Shown: in pieces, positions 1 through 13,217 of the stretch
Layout: every line of letters starts with the position of its first letter
Numbering within the stretch: position 1 is the first letter of the stretch
Assembly: GCA_964474355.1 (NCBI GenBank)
Contig: CAYYSY010000186.1
Span: 1 to 36,298, forward strand
Direction of reading: 5' to 3'
Length of the DNA stretch: 36,298 bases
Source: CAYYSY01 sp964474355
GTDB taxonomy: Bacteria > Myxococcota_A > UBA9160 > UBA4427
Position numbers and translations under genes: made by a program
Notes under the pieces: generated by a model
The model's input: only the letters and a program-made list of their open reading frames with translations
The model's database searches: none
What the model was told of the DNA's origin: nothing

Positions 1-1
1 C

Positions 2-217
2 CTGGTGAAGGTGGCCTCGGAGCGCGAGCGGGGGAAGACGCCGGCACAGCGGCTCGGGGTGACCGACAAGCGGTGGACGATCCCGGAGCTCCTGGCGATC
101 AGGCGCTTCCCGACGAGAAGGCGACTTCCGAAACGAGTGGCGGACTACTACTGGGGGAGGGTGCGGAGTCGGTTCGTAGGCGGGGAGCGTGCCTATATGC
201 CGGCCGTCATGACCTGA
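2..217 (+). CDS. C-terminal fragment of a probable DDE-type transposase (cut by window edge)
   Basis: The frame is open at the left edge and ends at TGA 215-217, so only about 71 C-terminal residues are visible. The stretch GKTPAQRLGVTDKRWTIPEL resembles the tail of integrase-core transposases, where a K-T-P-A-x-x-x-G-(I/V/L)-T-D segment follows the catalytic domain and is often followed by W-(T/S)-(I/L)-x-E-L. No catalytic aspartate or glutamate lies inside the window, and no terminal inverted repeat was recognised downstream. The rest is very Arg-rich (RRFPTRRRLPKR), which is also common in such tails. It could equally be an unrelated basic protein; the assignment rests on one short motif. 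Confidence 0.4.
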   Translation: MVKVASERERGKTPAQRLGVTDKRWTIPELLAIRRFPTRRRLPKRVADYYWGRVRSRFVGGERAYMPAVMT

Positions 218-337
218 GCGAGCCCGCCCGCGTGCGTGCCGGAATGGCCGCGCTGAACGGACACGACGGCACCGGTTGTCGCGTTGGCCGGGCCAGGCTC
301 AGGCCTGCATGGGTCCAATCTTCGAACCACGTAGGGA

Positions 338-1681
338 CTAGTGGGCGTACGCGGCGCCGGCGCTCGACGACGAGCGCGAGCGAGACCGGGTGCGCGACCG
401 AGACGCCCGCTTGCGCTCGGGGCGATCGGCTACGGCACGCAGCGCAGCGGCGCTGATGCGGGCGATGCGGAGATCGCCGAAGGGAGTCCCGAGCCCGGAG
501 TTCACGATGAAGCCGACCGCCATGTCACGGCTCGGGTCTGCCCAGGCTCCTGAGCCTCCGAAGCCGAAGTGGCCGAAGGCATGGCGCGGGCTGCCGATGG
601 TCGTGAAGACGCCGTGATATCCGAGCCGCCAGCGCATGTCGAAGGGGATCACGCTGAGTCGCCCGGTGCCGTTCTTCTGTCGCCGTGTGGCTCGACGCAG
701 CGTGCGTCTCGACATGAGCTGCACGCCGTCGATCTCGCCTCCACCGGCGAGCGCGGCGTACACCTTCGCCAGCGAGCGCGCAGTGAAGAGTCCGTTCGCC
801 GCCGGAATCGAGGCCTGGAGCGTGTCGTTCGCGCCGAAGTCGAAGCTGCCGATGCCACGGGGCGCGAGCGAGTCGAGGATGCTCTCGAGGTCGACCTGGA
901 GGCCGAGCATGCGGCTACCTCGTCGCAGCGCGGGCGAGCCCATCGAGAGCACGCGACGCGCCATGCCCGGCGGGAGGCTCGGCGTGAGGGCGTTGCTCTT
1001 CGGCCAGATCAGCTCGGCCGCACGGTCGAGCTCTTCCGTCGGCGCGCCGATGTAGAGGCCGTCGAGATCGAGCGGCTCGGCGAGCTCCTTTCGCACGAGC
1101 TCGGGGAACGGCGTGCCCGTGACACGCTGCAGGATCTCGCCGATCAGATATCCGTAGGTCAGCCCGTGATAGCCCGTGCGGGCGCCGGGCGCGTGCGCCG
1201 GCTCCGTCCGCTCGATCGCATGGATCATGTAGTCCCAGTCGAGCATGCGGTCGGCGCGGTCGATCATCTGACGGATGTGATAGAGGCCCGACTGATGCGC
1301 CATCACCTGGCGAACCGTGATGCGCTCCTTGCCGGCCTGCCCGAACTCGGGCCAGTGCTTGCAGACGAGGTCGTCGTAGTCGAGCAGCCCCCGATCCACC
1401 ATGATGTGGAGCAGGGTCGACGCCATGCCCTTGGTCGTCGAGAAGCTCGGCGACATCGTGTCCGCGAGCCACGGCCGACGGCTCGAGTCCCGAACGCCGC
1501 CCCACAGGTCGACGACGCGCTCGCCGCGGTGGTAGACGCAGACCGCGGCTCCGCCCGGGCTGGTCTCGACCACCTCCTGGAAGCACTTCGCGACCCGGTC
1601 GAAGGCGGGATGCAGCTCCCCGTCGATCTCGACCGAAGGCCGCTTCTTGACGAACGCCGAGCTTCGAGGGTCGATCATCAT
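338..1681 (-). CDS. Serine hydrolase of the beta-lactamase / class C PBP fold (EstB-like esterase)
   Basis: 447 residues, close to the usual length for stand-alone beta-lactamase-family esterases. Visible family motifs are the S-x-x-K tetrad at residues 81-84 (STTK, nucleophile Ser81 and Lys84), a Tyr-containing second motif in GLTYGYLIGEI, and a C-terminal H-x-G-type segment (GHFGFGGSGAWADP). This family hydrolyses esters or amides through an acyl-enzyme; the substrate cannot be told from sequence. There is no signal peptide, so a cytoplasmic location is likely. The last 30 residues are an Arg/Ser-rich low-complexity tail. The start is the first of two adjacent ATGs; the second is equally possible. 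It is transcribed divergently from the rnf operon across a 182-base gap, so the two may share a control region. Confidence 0.85.
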   Translation of the reverse strand: MMIDPRSSAFVKKRPSVEIDGELHPAFDRVAKCFQEVVETSPGGAAVCVYHRGERVVDLWGGVRDSSRRPWLADTMSPSFSTTKGMASTLLHIMVDRGLLDYDDLVCKHWPEFGQAGKERITVRQVMAHQSGLYHIRQMIDRADRMLDWDYMIHAIERTEPAHAPGARTGYHGLTYGYLIGEILQRVTGTPFPELVRKELAEPLDLDGLYIGAPTEELDRAAELIWPKSNALTPSLPPGMARRVLSMGSPALRRGSRMLGLQVDLESILDSLAPRGIGSFDFGANDTLQASIPAANGLFTARSLAKVYAALAGGGEIDGVQLMSRRTLRRATRRQKNGTGRLSVIPFDMRWRLGYHGVFTTIGSPRHAFGHFGFGGSGAWADPSRDMAVGFIVNSGLGTPFGDLRIARISAAALRAVADRPERKRASRSRTRSRSRSSSSAGAAYAH

Positions 1682-1810
1682 CCGCGGGATCTTAACGGAG
1701 CTGTGGCAGGGCCGATGTCACCCATCCGACACGCCGTGATCCGGGCCGTGGGCCGCCGGCCCCGGAGCGCCGAGGAGAGCCATCAGCGCCAGAGGTCGTC
1801 CGGAGCCGCC

Positions 1811-1816
1811 TATACT
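1811..1816 (+). promoter_or_regulatory. Candidate -10 element of the rnf operon
   Basis: TATACT matches five of six positions of the sigma-70 -10 consensus and sits 47 bases before the chosen rnfB ATG, in the gap between divergent genes. No good -35 hexamer is present 16-18 bases upstream, so this is only a candidate. Confidence 0.3.
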
Positions 1817-1863
1817 CGCGGGCGGTGGCCGCCTGGAGGGCGAATCGACGCTCGGAGCGGCCG

Positions 1864-2763
1864 ATGGAAGCGACACGAGTGAGTGATCCTGGTCCCGTCG
1901 CGACGATCGTCCTCACCGGCGTGTGTGCGCTCGGTGGGCTCACCTTCGTGCTCGCCGCCCTCCTCGTGCTCGCCAACCGCCGCCTCCACGTCGAAGAGGA
2001 TCCACGCTTCGACGTCGTGGAGGACATGCTGCCCCACTCGAACTGCGGAGCGTGTGGTTTTCCCGGCTGTCGCGCGTTCGCGGAGGCCCTGATCGCCGGA
2101 GACACGGTGCCGGCCGAGTGCACCGTCAGCGACCCGGCCGGACGCGCGCGCATCGCGACCTTCCTCGGTGTCGACGTGGGCCAGGCCGAGCGCCGAGTCG
2201 CGCGCCTCGCGTGCGCCGGCGCGAGCAACGTCTCGCGCAACCACGCCCACTACGCGGGCATGGCCTCGTGCCGGGGGGCGGCTCTGGTCGCCGGCGGCGG
2301 CAAGGGCTGCTTCTGGGGCTGCCTGGGGGTCGGCGACTGCGAGGCGGCCTGCGACTTCGACGCGATCCGCATGGACTCGCGCCTGCCCGTGGTCGACGAG
2401 GACGCGTGCACCGCCTGCGGCGATTGCGTCGAGGTCTGTCCGAAGGATCTCTTCTCGCTCCACCCCGTGAGCCACCGCCTGTGGGTGGCCTGCAGCTCGC
2501 TCGAAGCCGGCGATGAGCTGCTCGAGGACTGTGCCGTGGGGTGCACGGCCTGCGGGCGCTGCGAGATGGACGGGCCCGGACTGGTCACGATGAAGGACAA
2601 TCTGCCCGTCGTAGACTACGGCGGGAGCCACGACACGCGAGTGCCCATCGAACGCTGCCCCACAGGCGCGATCGTCTGGATCGACTCGACCGACGGACCG
2701 CAGAAGGGCGCCGCCGCGCCCCGCGTGATCCGCCGCGAGCCGCTCCGCGACTCGCCGACCTGA
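1864..2763 (+). CDS. rnfB: Rnf complex subunit B, polyferredoxin electron-entry subunit
   Basis: RnfB receives electrons from soluble ferredoxin (or returns them) and passes them into the membrane Rnf complex. The 299-residue protein has an N-terminal membrane anchor (about residues 10-35), then the RnfB-specific four-iron domain with Cys61, Cys64, Cys69 and Cys86 (NCGACGFPGC), and a ferredoxin region with Cys149/153/159/163 and Cys182/185/188/192 (CTACGDCVEVC). A further set, Cys227/230/233 and Cys265-Pro, is typical of long RnfB forms. I chose ATG 1864 because GGAG lies six bases upstream and the anchor begins soon after; an upstream in-frame GTG at 1825 would add an Arg-rich leader. It is the first gene of the operon, 21 bases before the PFOR-like gene, which suggests the two proteins act together. 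Confidence 0.92.
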   Translation: MEATRVSDPGPVATIVLTGVCALGGLTFVLAALLVLANRRLHVEEDPRFDVVEDMLPHSNCGACGFPGCRAFAEALIAGDTVPAECTVSDPAGRARIATFLGVDVGQAERRVARLACAGASNVSRNHAHYAGMASCRGAALVAGGGKGCFWGCLGVGDCEAACDFDAIRMDSRLPVVDEDACTACGDCVEVCPKDLFSLHPVSHRLWVACSSLEAGDELLEDCAVGCTACGRCEMDGPGLVTMKDNLPVVDYGGSHDTRVPIERCPTGAIVWIDSTDGPQKGAAAPRVIRREPLRDSPT

Positions 2764-2784
2764 GCGACCCGACACGGAGACTGC

Positions 2785-7728
<4,944 letters not shown>

Positions 7729-7729
7729 T

Positions 7730-9058
7730 GTGCTCGGCCTGAAGACCTTCCGACACGGCATCCATCCGCCGGAGCTGAAGGACGAGACGCGGGAGCTGCC
7801 GATCCGGCAGTTCCCTTTCGCGCCCGTGCTGGCCGTCCCGCTGGTGCAGCACGCGGGCAACCCCTCGCTCGCCGCCGTGCGCGAGGGCGAGAAGGTCGTA
7901 CGCGGCCAGGTGATCGCACACGCGGACGGCGACATGTCGGTGCCGATGCACGCGCCGGCGACCGCCACCGTGCGCCGCATCGGGCCCATGCCGAGCATCA
8001 GCGGCCGCATGGTGCGCGGGCTGTTCCTCGAGCCGCAGCCCGGCTCGACCCAGGAGACGCCGGAGGGCGCGCCCTGCCCCCTCGATGCATCGGGACCGGA
8101 CGAGATCCTCGCAGCGATCCAGGATGCGGGCATCGTCGGGCTCGGCGGCGCCGCCTTCCCGACGCACGTGAAGCTGCGCGTGCCCGAAGATCGGCCCGTC
8201 GACGCGCTGATCATCAACGGCGCCGAGTGCGAGCCCTATCTCACGACCGATCACCGCGTGATGCTCGAGCAGCGCGACGACGTATTCATGGGCATCCGCT
8301 ATCTGCTGAAGGCGACGGGCGCGTCTCGGGCGATCATCGCCGTCGAGGCGAACAAGCCCGACGCCGCGGAGCACCTGCGAGGCGGACTCCCCGAAGACGG
8401 CAGCGTCACGGTCGAGGTGCTGCGCGTGAAGTATCCGCAGGGCGCGGAGAAGATGCTGATCGCCGCCCTTCTGGATCGCGTCGTGCCCTCGGGCGGGCTG
8501 CCGATCCACGTGGGCGCGCTCTGCGTCAACATCGCGACGACGGCCGAGATCGGTCGGCTGCTGCCACACGGCCGCGGGATCCATGAGCGGGTGATCACCG
8601 TGACCGGACCGGCCGTGATGAAGAAGGGCAACTACCGGATCCCGATCGGCACGCCGCTGCGCTTCCTCCTCGAGTACGTCGGCGTCGACGAGGACGTGAG
8701 CCGAGTATTCCTGGGCGGCCCGATGATGGGCGCCGCCGCATCGAGCCTCGACATCTCGATCACGAAGGGCACGTCGGGGGTCGTCGCATTCAACGAGCCC
8801 GAGGCGGCGCGCACGCGGCCGAAGGAGTACCCGTGCATCCGCTGCGGCTACTGCGTGGATGCGTGCCCGATGATCCTCAACCCGGCGCAGCTCGGTCGCC
8901 TCGCGAAGAACGAGGCGTTCGAGCAGATGGCGGACGAGCACCACCTGATGGACTGCTTCGAGTGCGGCAGCTGCTCGTTCGTGTGCCCCTCACACATCCC
9001 TCTGGTGCACCAGTTTCGCGTGGCGAAGGCGGCCGTGCGCAAGGCGCGGTCCGGCTGA
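7730..9058 (+). CDS. rnfC: Rnf complex subunit C, NADH-oxidising flavo/iron-sulfur subunit
   Basis: RnfC is the cytoplasmic subunit that binds NAD(H) and FMN and carries two [4Fe-4S] clusters, linking the complex to the NAD pool. The 442-residue protein starts with the typical FRHGIHPPELK, has the nucleotide/flavin region GLGGAAFPTHVKL and INGAECEPYLTTDHR, and ends with two CxxCxxCxxxCP motifs (Cys369/372/375/379 and Cys409/412/415/419). It lacks the long Ala/Lys-rich tail of gammaproteobacterial RnfC. The start is GTG 7730, one base after the PFOR stop; the ATG overlapping at 7728 is in another frame and stops after four codons. Its stop overlaps the rnfD ATG by one base. Confidence 0.95.
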   Translation: MLGLKTFRHGIHPPELKDETRELPIRQFPFAPVLAVPLVQHAGNPSLAAVREGEKVVRGQVIAHADGDMSVPMHAPATATVRRIGPMPSISGRMVRGLFLEPQPGSTQETPEGAPCPLDASGPDEILAAIQDAGIVGLGGAAFPTHVKLRVPEDRPVDALIINGAECEPYLTTDHRVMLEQRDDVFMGIRYLLKATGASRAIIAVEANKPDAAEHLRGGLPEDGSVTVEVLRVKYPQGAEKMLIAALLDRVVPSGGLPIHVGALCVNIATTAEIGRLLPHGRGIHERVITVTGPAVMKKGNYRIPIGTPLRFLLEYVGVDEDVSRVFLGGPMMGAAASSLDISITKGTSGVVAFNEPEAARTRPKEYPCIRCGYCVDACPMILNPAQLGRLAKNEAFEQMADEHHLMDCFECGSCSFVCPSHIPLVHQFRVAKAAVRKARSG

Positions 9059-10089
9059 TGGACCACACCGGGCACACGCTCGAGATTCGCACTTCGCCGC
9101 ACGTGGTGAGCGGGTACGGCGTCGACGCGATCATGTTCAACGTCGCACTGGCGCTGCTGCCCACCACCCTGTTCGCGATCTGGGCGTTCGGACTCGCGGC
9201 GTTCGTCACGCTCGCCGGCGCCGTTGCTTCGTGTCTGGCGGCAGAGTGGGTCGCGTGCCGCGCGACGGGACGCGAGGCGACGCTCGGTGACGGGTCGGCG
9301 CTCGTGACCGGGCTGCTCTACGGCCTGACATTGCCGCCGGCGTGCCCGCTCTGGATCGTCGTGATCGGAGGCTTCGTCGCCGTGGGGCTCGGCAAGGCCC
9401 TCTTCGGCGGGCTCGGGCAGAACCCGTTCAACCCCGCGCTGGTCGGACGCGCCTTCCTGCAGGCGGCCTTCCCGGTCGCCATGACGACGTTCGGGCCGGC
9501 GTTCGCCGATGGGCGCTTCTTCTCGCTGCCGGTCGCGGTGCTCGCGGCGCCGCTCGGGCGCCCTGCCGCGCCCGACGCGTTCACCGGCGCCACACCGCTC
9601 GCCGCGTGGAAGTTCGACGGCGACCTCACGCCCGTCGGCGATCTCGCGTTCGGCTTCGTGAGCGGCTCGACGGGCGAGGCCTCGGCGCTGCTGATCGCCC
9701 TCGGCGGGGCCTACCTCATCGCGCGCAACATGATGAGCTGGCGCATCCCGGCAGCGATGCTCGGCACGGTCGCGATCGCGAGCGGCGTGTTGCACGTGAT
9801 CGCACCCGAGGCGTACGCGCCGCCCGCCTTCATGCTCTTCTCGGGCGGACTCATGCTGGGCGCGATGTTCATGGCGACGGACATGGTCGCGTCGCCCGTC
9901 ACGCACCTCGGCTGCTGGGTCTACGGCGCGCTGATCGGCGCGATCGTCGTCGTGATCCGGGTGTGGGGCGCCATGCCCGAGGGCGTGATGTACGCGATCC
10001 TGCTCGGCAACGCGGCGTCGCCCCTCATCGATCGCGCGATCCAGCCGATCGCGTTCGGATCGAAGCGCCGGTCGGGAGAACCGACGTGA
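9058..10089 (+). CDS. rnfD: Rnf complex subunit D, FMN-carrying membrane subunit
   Basis: RnfD is a polytopic inner-membrane subunit related to NqrB, with a covalently bound FMN, and lies on the electron path tied to ion movement. The 343-residue protein shows about nine hydrophobic segments, the family signature GLGQNPFNPALVGRAF, and the flavinylation motif TGATPL with the acceptor Thr near residue 179. The start ATG 9058 overlaps the rnfC stop (TGATG), and the N-terminus HTLEIRTSPH matches the usual RnfD beginning (x-x-x-SPH). The open frame continues far upstream inside rnfC, but that part is out of phase with a real protein. The stop overlaps the rnfG GTG (GTGA). Confidence 0.95.
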   Translation: MDHTGHTLEIRTSPHVVSGYGVDAIMFNVALALLPTTLFAIWAFGLAAFVTLAGAVASCLAAEWVACRATGREATLGDGSALVTGLLYGLTLPPACPLWIVVIGGFVAVGLGKALFGGLGQNPFNPALVGRAFLQAAFPVAMTTFGPAFADGRFFSLPVAVLAAPLGRPAAPDAFTGATPLAAWKFDGDLTPVGDLAFGFVSGSTGEASALLIALGGAYLIARNMMSWRIPAAMLGTVAIASGVLHVIAPEAYAPPAFMLFSGGLMLGAMFMATDMVASPVTHLGCWVYGALIGAIVVVIRVWGAMPEGVMYAILLGNAASPLIDRAIQPIAFGSKRRSGEPT

Positions 10090-10787
10090 GCGCGGCCGGA
10101 GGCGATCCCGTGGCCGCACACGTGCCGCCGCCGAGCTGGCCGATGCTGCGCGCGATGGTGAGCGTGGGGCTGCTCTGCGGGCTCCTCATCACGACCGCGT
10201 ACATCGCGACCCGCCCGGCGATTGAGCGCAATCGCGCCGAGGCGCTGCAGCGCGCGATCTTCGAGGTGCTGCCCGCCGCGCGCTCTGCTCGCACCTTCGC
10301 CTGGGTGGAGGGACAGGGCTTCGAGCGAGTGCGAGTCGAGGAAGGCGAGAAGACCGCGGCGCCCGTCCTACACGTCGGCTTCGACGAAGCCGGGGGTGTC
10401 GCGGGCGTGGCGATCGAGGCGGCCGGCATGGGCTACCAGGACGTGATCCGCGTGCTCTACGGCTACTCGCCGGAGCGCGCGGCGGTGATCGGCATGGTCG
10501 TGCTCGAGAGCCGCGAGACACCGGGGCTCGGCGACCGCATCGAGACCGACCCGGCGTTTCGCGCGAACTTCGAGCGCCTCGACGTCGCGCTCGATTCGGG
10601 CGGCGAACGCATCGCGCACCCGATCGAGGCCGTGAAGCACGGCGAGAAGGAGGCGCCCTGGCAGATCGACGGCATCACCGGCGCCACGATCTCGTCGAAC
10701 GCCATCGCCCGGATCCTCCAGGAGAGCACGGTCGTGTGGATCCCGCGCATTCACTCGAAGCTCGCGCAGCTCGATGGAGGCGACTGA
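10086..10787 (+). CDS. rnfG: Rnf complex subunit G, periplasmic FMN subunit
   Basis: RnfG has one N-terminal membrane helix (about residues 20-40) and an extracytoplasmic domain with covalent FMN, like NqrC. The 233-residue protein carries the flavinylation signature GITGATISSNAI, in which the conserved Thr after TGA is near residue 201, and the upstream conserved segment SRETPGLGDRIE. I chose GTG 10086 because it forms a four-base GTGA overlap with the rnfD stop and places the helix at the usual distance. The C-terminus is short and polar. Attachment of FMN to RnfG/NqrC/RnfD proteins normally needs an ApbE-type flavin transferase; none is encoded in the window. Confidence 0.94.
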   Translation: MSAAGGDPVAAHVPPPSWPMLRAMVSVGLLCGLLITTAYIATRPAIERNRAEALQRAIFEVLPAARSARTFAWVEGQGFERVRVEEGEKTAAPVLHVGFDEAGGVAGVAIEAAGMGYQDVIRVLYGYSPERAAVIGMVVLESRETPGLGDRIETDPAFRANFERLDVALDSGGERIAHPIEAVKHGEKEAPWQIDGITGATISSNAIARILQESTVVWIPRIHSKLAQLDGGD

Positions 10788-10790
10788 GCC

Positions 10791-11438
10791 ATGGCCGCTG
10801 CAGAGCCCGGCATGGAGCCGAAGACGGCCGACGAGTTCTGGAAGGGGCTCTGGGACGAGAATCCCGTGCTCGTCCAGGTGCTCGGCATGTGCCCGGCGCT
10901 CGCCGTGTCGAACACGGCCATCAACGCACTGGCGATGGGCCTCGCGACGCTCTTCGTCCTCACCGGCTCGAACCTCGTCGTCTCGATGCTGCGATCTTTC
11001 GTGCCGAAGCAGGTGCGCATTGCGACGTACATCCTGGTCATCGCGACGTTCGTCACTCTCGTCGACATGTTCATCCAGGCGATCAGCCTCGACCTGCACC
11101 GGGCGCTCGGCGCGTTCATCTCGCTGATCGTCGTGAACTGCCTGATCCTCGGACGCGCGGAGGCCTTCGCGTCGCGCAACGGACTCGGCCGCTCGCTGCT
11201 GGATGCGCTCGGCATGGGCGCGGGGTTCACGGGCGCGCTGCTCTCGCTCGGCGCCGTGCGTGAGCTCCTCGGGGCCGGCAGCCTGTTCGGCCTGCGCGTG
11301 ATGCCCGAGGGCTTCGAGCCCTGGGTGGTGATGCTCCTGCCGAGCGGCGGCTTCCTGACCCTGGCGGGCTGGCTGCTCGTCTTCAACGCGATCGAGCGGC
11401 GCCGCGCACCCGCGGCGCTCACGGAGGAGGCGCGATGA
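10791..11438 (+). CDS. rnfE: Rnf complex subunit E, membrane subunit
   Basis: RnfE is the NqrD homologue. With RnfA it forms the pseudo-symmetric membrane pair that holds an intramembrane iron-sulfur centre. The 215-residue protein has about six hydrophobic helices and the family signature ENPVLVQVLGMCPALAVSN. Both expected half-helix cysteines are present, Cys34 and Cys117 (VNCLILGRAEAFAS), matching the ligands of the [2Fe-2S] centre known from NqrDE/RnfAE structures. GGAGG ends ten bases before ATG 10791, and a second ATG seven codons later is possible. It starts three bases after rnfG and overlaps rnfA by four bases (ATGA). Confidence 0.95.
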   Translation: MAAAEPGMEPKTADEFWKGLWDENPVLVQVLGMCPALAVSNTAINALAMGLATLFVLTGSNLVVSMLRSFVPKQVRIATYILVIATFVTLVDMFIQAISLDLHRALGAFISLIVVNCLILGRAEAFASRNGLGRSLLDALGMGAGFTGALLSLGAVRELLGAGSLFGLRVMPEGFEPWVVMLLPSGGFLTLAGWLLVFNAIERRRAPAALTEEAR

Positions 11439-12016
11439 CCGGCGATCCGCTGTGGTCGATCTTCCTGAACGCGTGCCTGATCAACAACTTCGTGCTCGCG
11501 TACTTCCTCGGTCTCTGCCCCTTCCTCGGCGTGTCCGGACAGCTCGCGACGGCGGTGCGGATGGGCGGGGCCGTGAGCTTCGTCATGCTCGTCAGCTCGG
11601 TCTGCGCGTTCGGGCTGAACCACGCGCTCATCGCGCTCGACGCGCCCCACCTGCGGCTCATCTCGTTCATCGTGGTGATCGCGTCGACGGTGCAGCTGGT
11701 CGAGATGTTCATCAAGAAGGTGAGCCCCGGGCTCTTCCGCGCGCTCGGCATCTTCCTGCCGCTCATCACGACCAACTGCGCGATCCTCGGGCTCGCGCTC
11801 TTCCAGACGAACAAGGGCTTCGACTTCGTCGAGTGCATCGCCTACGCGCTCGGCGCCGGGGCGGGCTTCATGCTCGCGCTCGTCCTGATGGCCGGACTCC
11901 GCGAGAAGCTGGCGCTCGACGACGTGCCCGATCTGGTGCGCGGTGCGGCGCTCTCGCTGACCCTGGCCGGCCTGCTCTCGATCGCCTTCATGGGCTTCGC
12001 GGGCCTGGGGGGATGA
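11435..12016 (+). CDS. rnfA: Rnf complex subunit A, membrane subunit
   Basis: RnfA is the NqrE homologue and partner of RnfE in the ion-translocating membrane core. The 193-residue protein is the standard length and nearly all hydrophobic. It contains the invariant LINNFVLAYFLGLCPFLGVS with Cys28, and the symmetric LITTNCAILG with Cys115; these two cysteines together with the two in RnfE are the expected ligands of the intramembrane iron-sulfur centre. The start ATG overlaps the rnfE stop. It is the last canonical rnf gene. The order here, B-(PFOR)-C-D-G-E-A, is that of Rnf operons of the CDGEA type, with rnfB moved to the front and split off by the PFOR-like gene. Confidence 0.96.
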   Translation: MTGDPLWSIFLNACLINNFVLAYFLGLCPFLGVSGQLATAVRMGGAVSFVMLVSSVCAFGLNHALIALDAPHLRLISFIVVIASTVQLVEMFIKKVSPGLFRALGIFLPLITTNCAILGLALFQTNKGFDFVECIAYALGAGAGFMLALVLMAGLREKLALDDVPDLVRGAALSLTLAGLLSIAFMGFAGLGG

Positions 12017-12020
12017 CGAC

Positions 12021-12224
12021 ATGATCATCGAGACCCTGATCGGATCGCTGGGCGTCGCCGCGATGGCGGCGCTCTGGCTGGGCGTCCAGCTGGCCTGGGG
12101 ACGCGACTTCCCCGGCGACGGCGCGGAGCCAGACGTGCTCGCGCGACGAGGGGGTTGCGGCGGCTGCGGGCACGGCGGACGATGCCAGAAGACGGGACTC
12201 GATTGCGAGGAGGGACGGTCATGA
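12021..12224 (+). CDS. Small single-helix membrane protein with four cysteines, NqrM-like in layout
   Basis: 67 residues: one N-terminal membrane helix (about 5-26), a short linker, then a Gly-rich cysteine cluster with Cys46, Cys49, Cys55 and Cys62. I do not recognise the exact family. The design (anchor plus four C-terminal cysteines, coded next to the RnfA/NqrE-type subunit) resembles NqrM (DUF539), a small protein required for maturation of Na+-NQR and proposed to deliver iron to the NqrD/NqrE centre. It also resembles FeoB-associated Cys-rich proteins. It begins four bases after rnfA and overlaps the next gene by ATGA, so it is firmly part of the operon. A role in assembling the RnfA/RnfE iron-sulfur centre is inferred, not shown. 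Confidence 0.75.
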   Translation: MIIETLIGSLGVAAMAALWLGVQLAWGRDFPGDGAEPDVLARRGGCGGCGHGGRCQKTGLDCEEGRS

Positions 12225-13096
12225 GCGAGGCACTCAAGCACGTCTCGGACTACGACACCGAGCCGCGAAACCGAGCGCAGGTCGTGTCGAACGAGCGGAT
12301 CACGCCGGCGAGCTCTCCCGACGACGTGCGCGAGCTCGTCCTCGAGATCGACCGTCCCGACTTCTCGTACGCCGTGCTGCAGTCGATCGGTGTGCTCGCG
12401 CCCGGCGATCCCGCATTCGGTCACGAGCACCACGTCCGCCTCTATACCGTCGCCGATCTGCCGTCGCGGGGGCCCGACGGGCGGCCGCGCATCAAGATCT
12501 GCGTGCGCCGCTGCAGCTACGTCGACGAGTACAGCGGCGAGGAGTTCCCCGGTGTGGCGTCGAACTTTCTGTGCGATCGAAGGCCGGGAGACTCGTTCGA
12601 GGTCACCGGTCCGTTCGCGCTCCCCTTCGACGTGCCCGAGGAGCTCGACGCGAACCTCATCCTGATCGGCAGCGGCACAGGCATCGCCCCCTTCCGCGCG
12701 CTCGTGAAGCACATCCACCAGGACGTGGCCGGATGGAAGGGGCGCATCTGGCTCTTCCACGGCGCGCGGAGCGGACTCGAGATGCTCTACCGCAACGACG
12801 AGATCGACGACTTCGCGCAGTACTACGACCGCGGCACGTTCGAGGCGTTCCAGGCGCTCGCCTCGAGGCCCGGCTGGGACGAGACGATCGCCTGGGACGC
12901 ACCGATCCGCGAGCGCGGACCCGAGCTGTGGGCGCTGCTCTGCGATCCGAAGACGACGGTCTACGTCGCCGGGCTCGAGAAGATGCTCGAGCAGCTCGAG
13001 GCCGTGTTCGCGGAGATCGCCGGCTCGGAGCAGAAGTGGGAGCGCCGCAAGGCCGAGCTGGTCGCAGGGCAACGCTGGGTGGAGCTGATCTACTAG
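12221..13096 (+). CDS. Ferredoxin-NADP+ reductase-like flavoprotein
   Basis: FAD-dependent reductases of this family exchange electrons between ferredoxin (or flavodoxin) and NADP(H). The 291-residue protein has the FAD motif RLYTV (residues 73-77, R-x-Y-S/T), a second flavin segment VASNFLCD, the nucleotide-binding GTGIAPFRA (from 152), the NADP-domain segment YVAGLEKML and a C-terminal tyrosine (WVELIY). This matches the plant-type FNR group, which ends in an aromatic residue stacked on FAD. ATG 12221 has AGGAGG about eight bases upstream and overlaps the previous stop (ATGA). Being the last gene of the rnf operon, it probably joins the same ferredoxin pool to NADPH. NADP versus NAD preference cannot be proved from sequence. 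Confidence 0.9.
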   Translation: MSEALKHVSDYDTEPRNRAQVVSNERITPASSPDDVRELVLEIDRPDFSYAVLQSIGVLAPGDPAFGHEHHVRLYTVADLPSRGPDGRPRIKICVRRCSYVDEYSGEEFPGVASNFLCDRRPGDSFEVTGPFALPFDVPEELDANLILIGSGTGIAPFRALVKHIHQDVAGWKGRIWLFHGARSGLEMLYRNDEIDDFAQYYDRGTFEAFQALASRPGWDETIAWDAPIRERGPELWALLCDPKTTVYVAGLEKMLEQLEAVFAEIAGSEQKWERRKAELVAGQRWVELIY

Positions 13097-13111
13097 CGGC
13101 CCCGAGGCGGC

Positions 13112-13128
13112 CCCGGACCCGTTCCGGG
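13112..13128 (+). terminator. Weak hairpin after the rnf operon
   Basis: CCCGGA-CCCGT-TCCGGG forms a six-pair perfect stem 15 bases after the reductase stop. No T-run follows, so termination here is only a possibility. Confidence 0.25.
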
Positions 13129-13217
13129 CGAGGAGGCGCCGGGGCGGGCCGGCGTGTAGGATCCCATGATCGCGCGCCCGTCTGCGGTGCCGTTTCCTGA
13201 TCTGGTGAGGATCTGCC

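Noticed and set aside
1825..1863. Upstream GTG start for rnfB.
   Set aside because: It would add a 13-residue Arg-rich leader before the membrane anchor and starts almost on the -10 candidate. ATG 1864 has a good GGAG.
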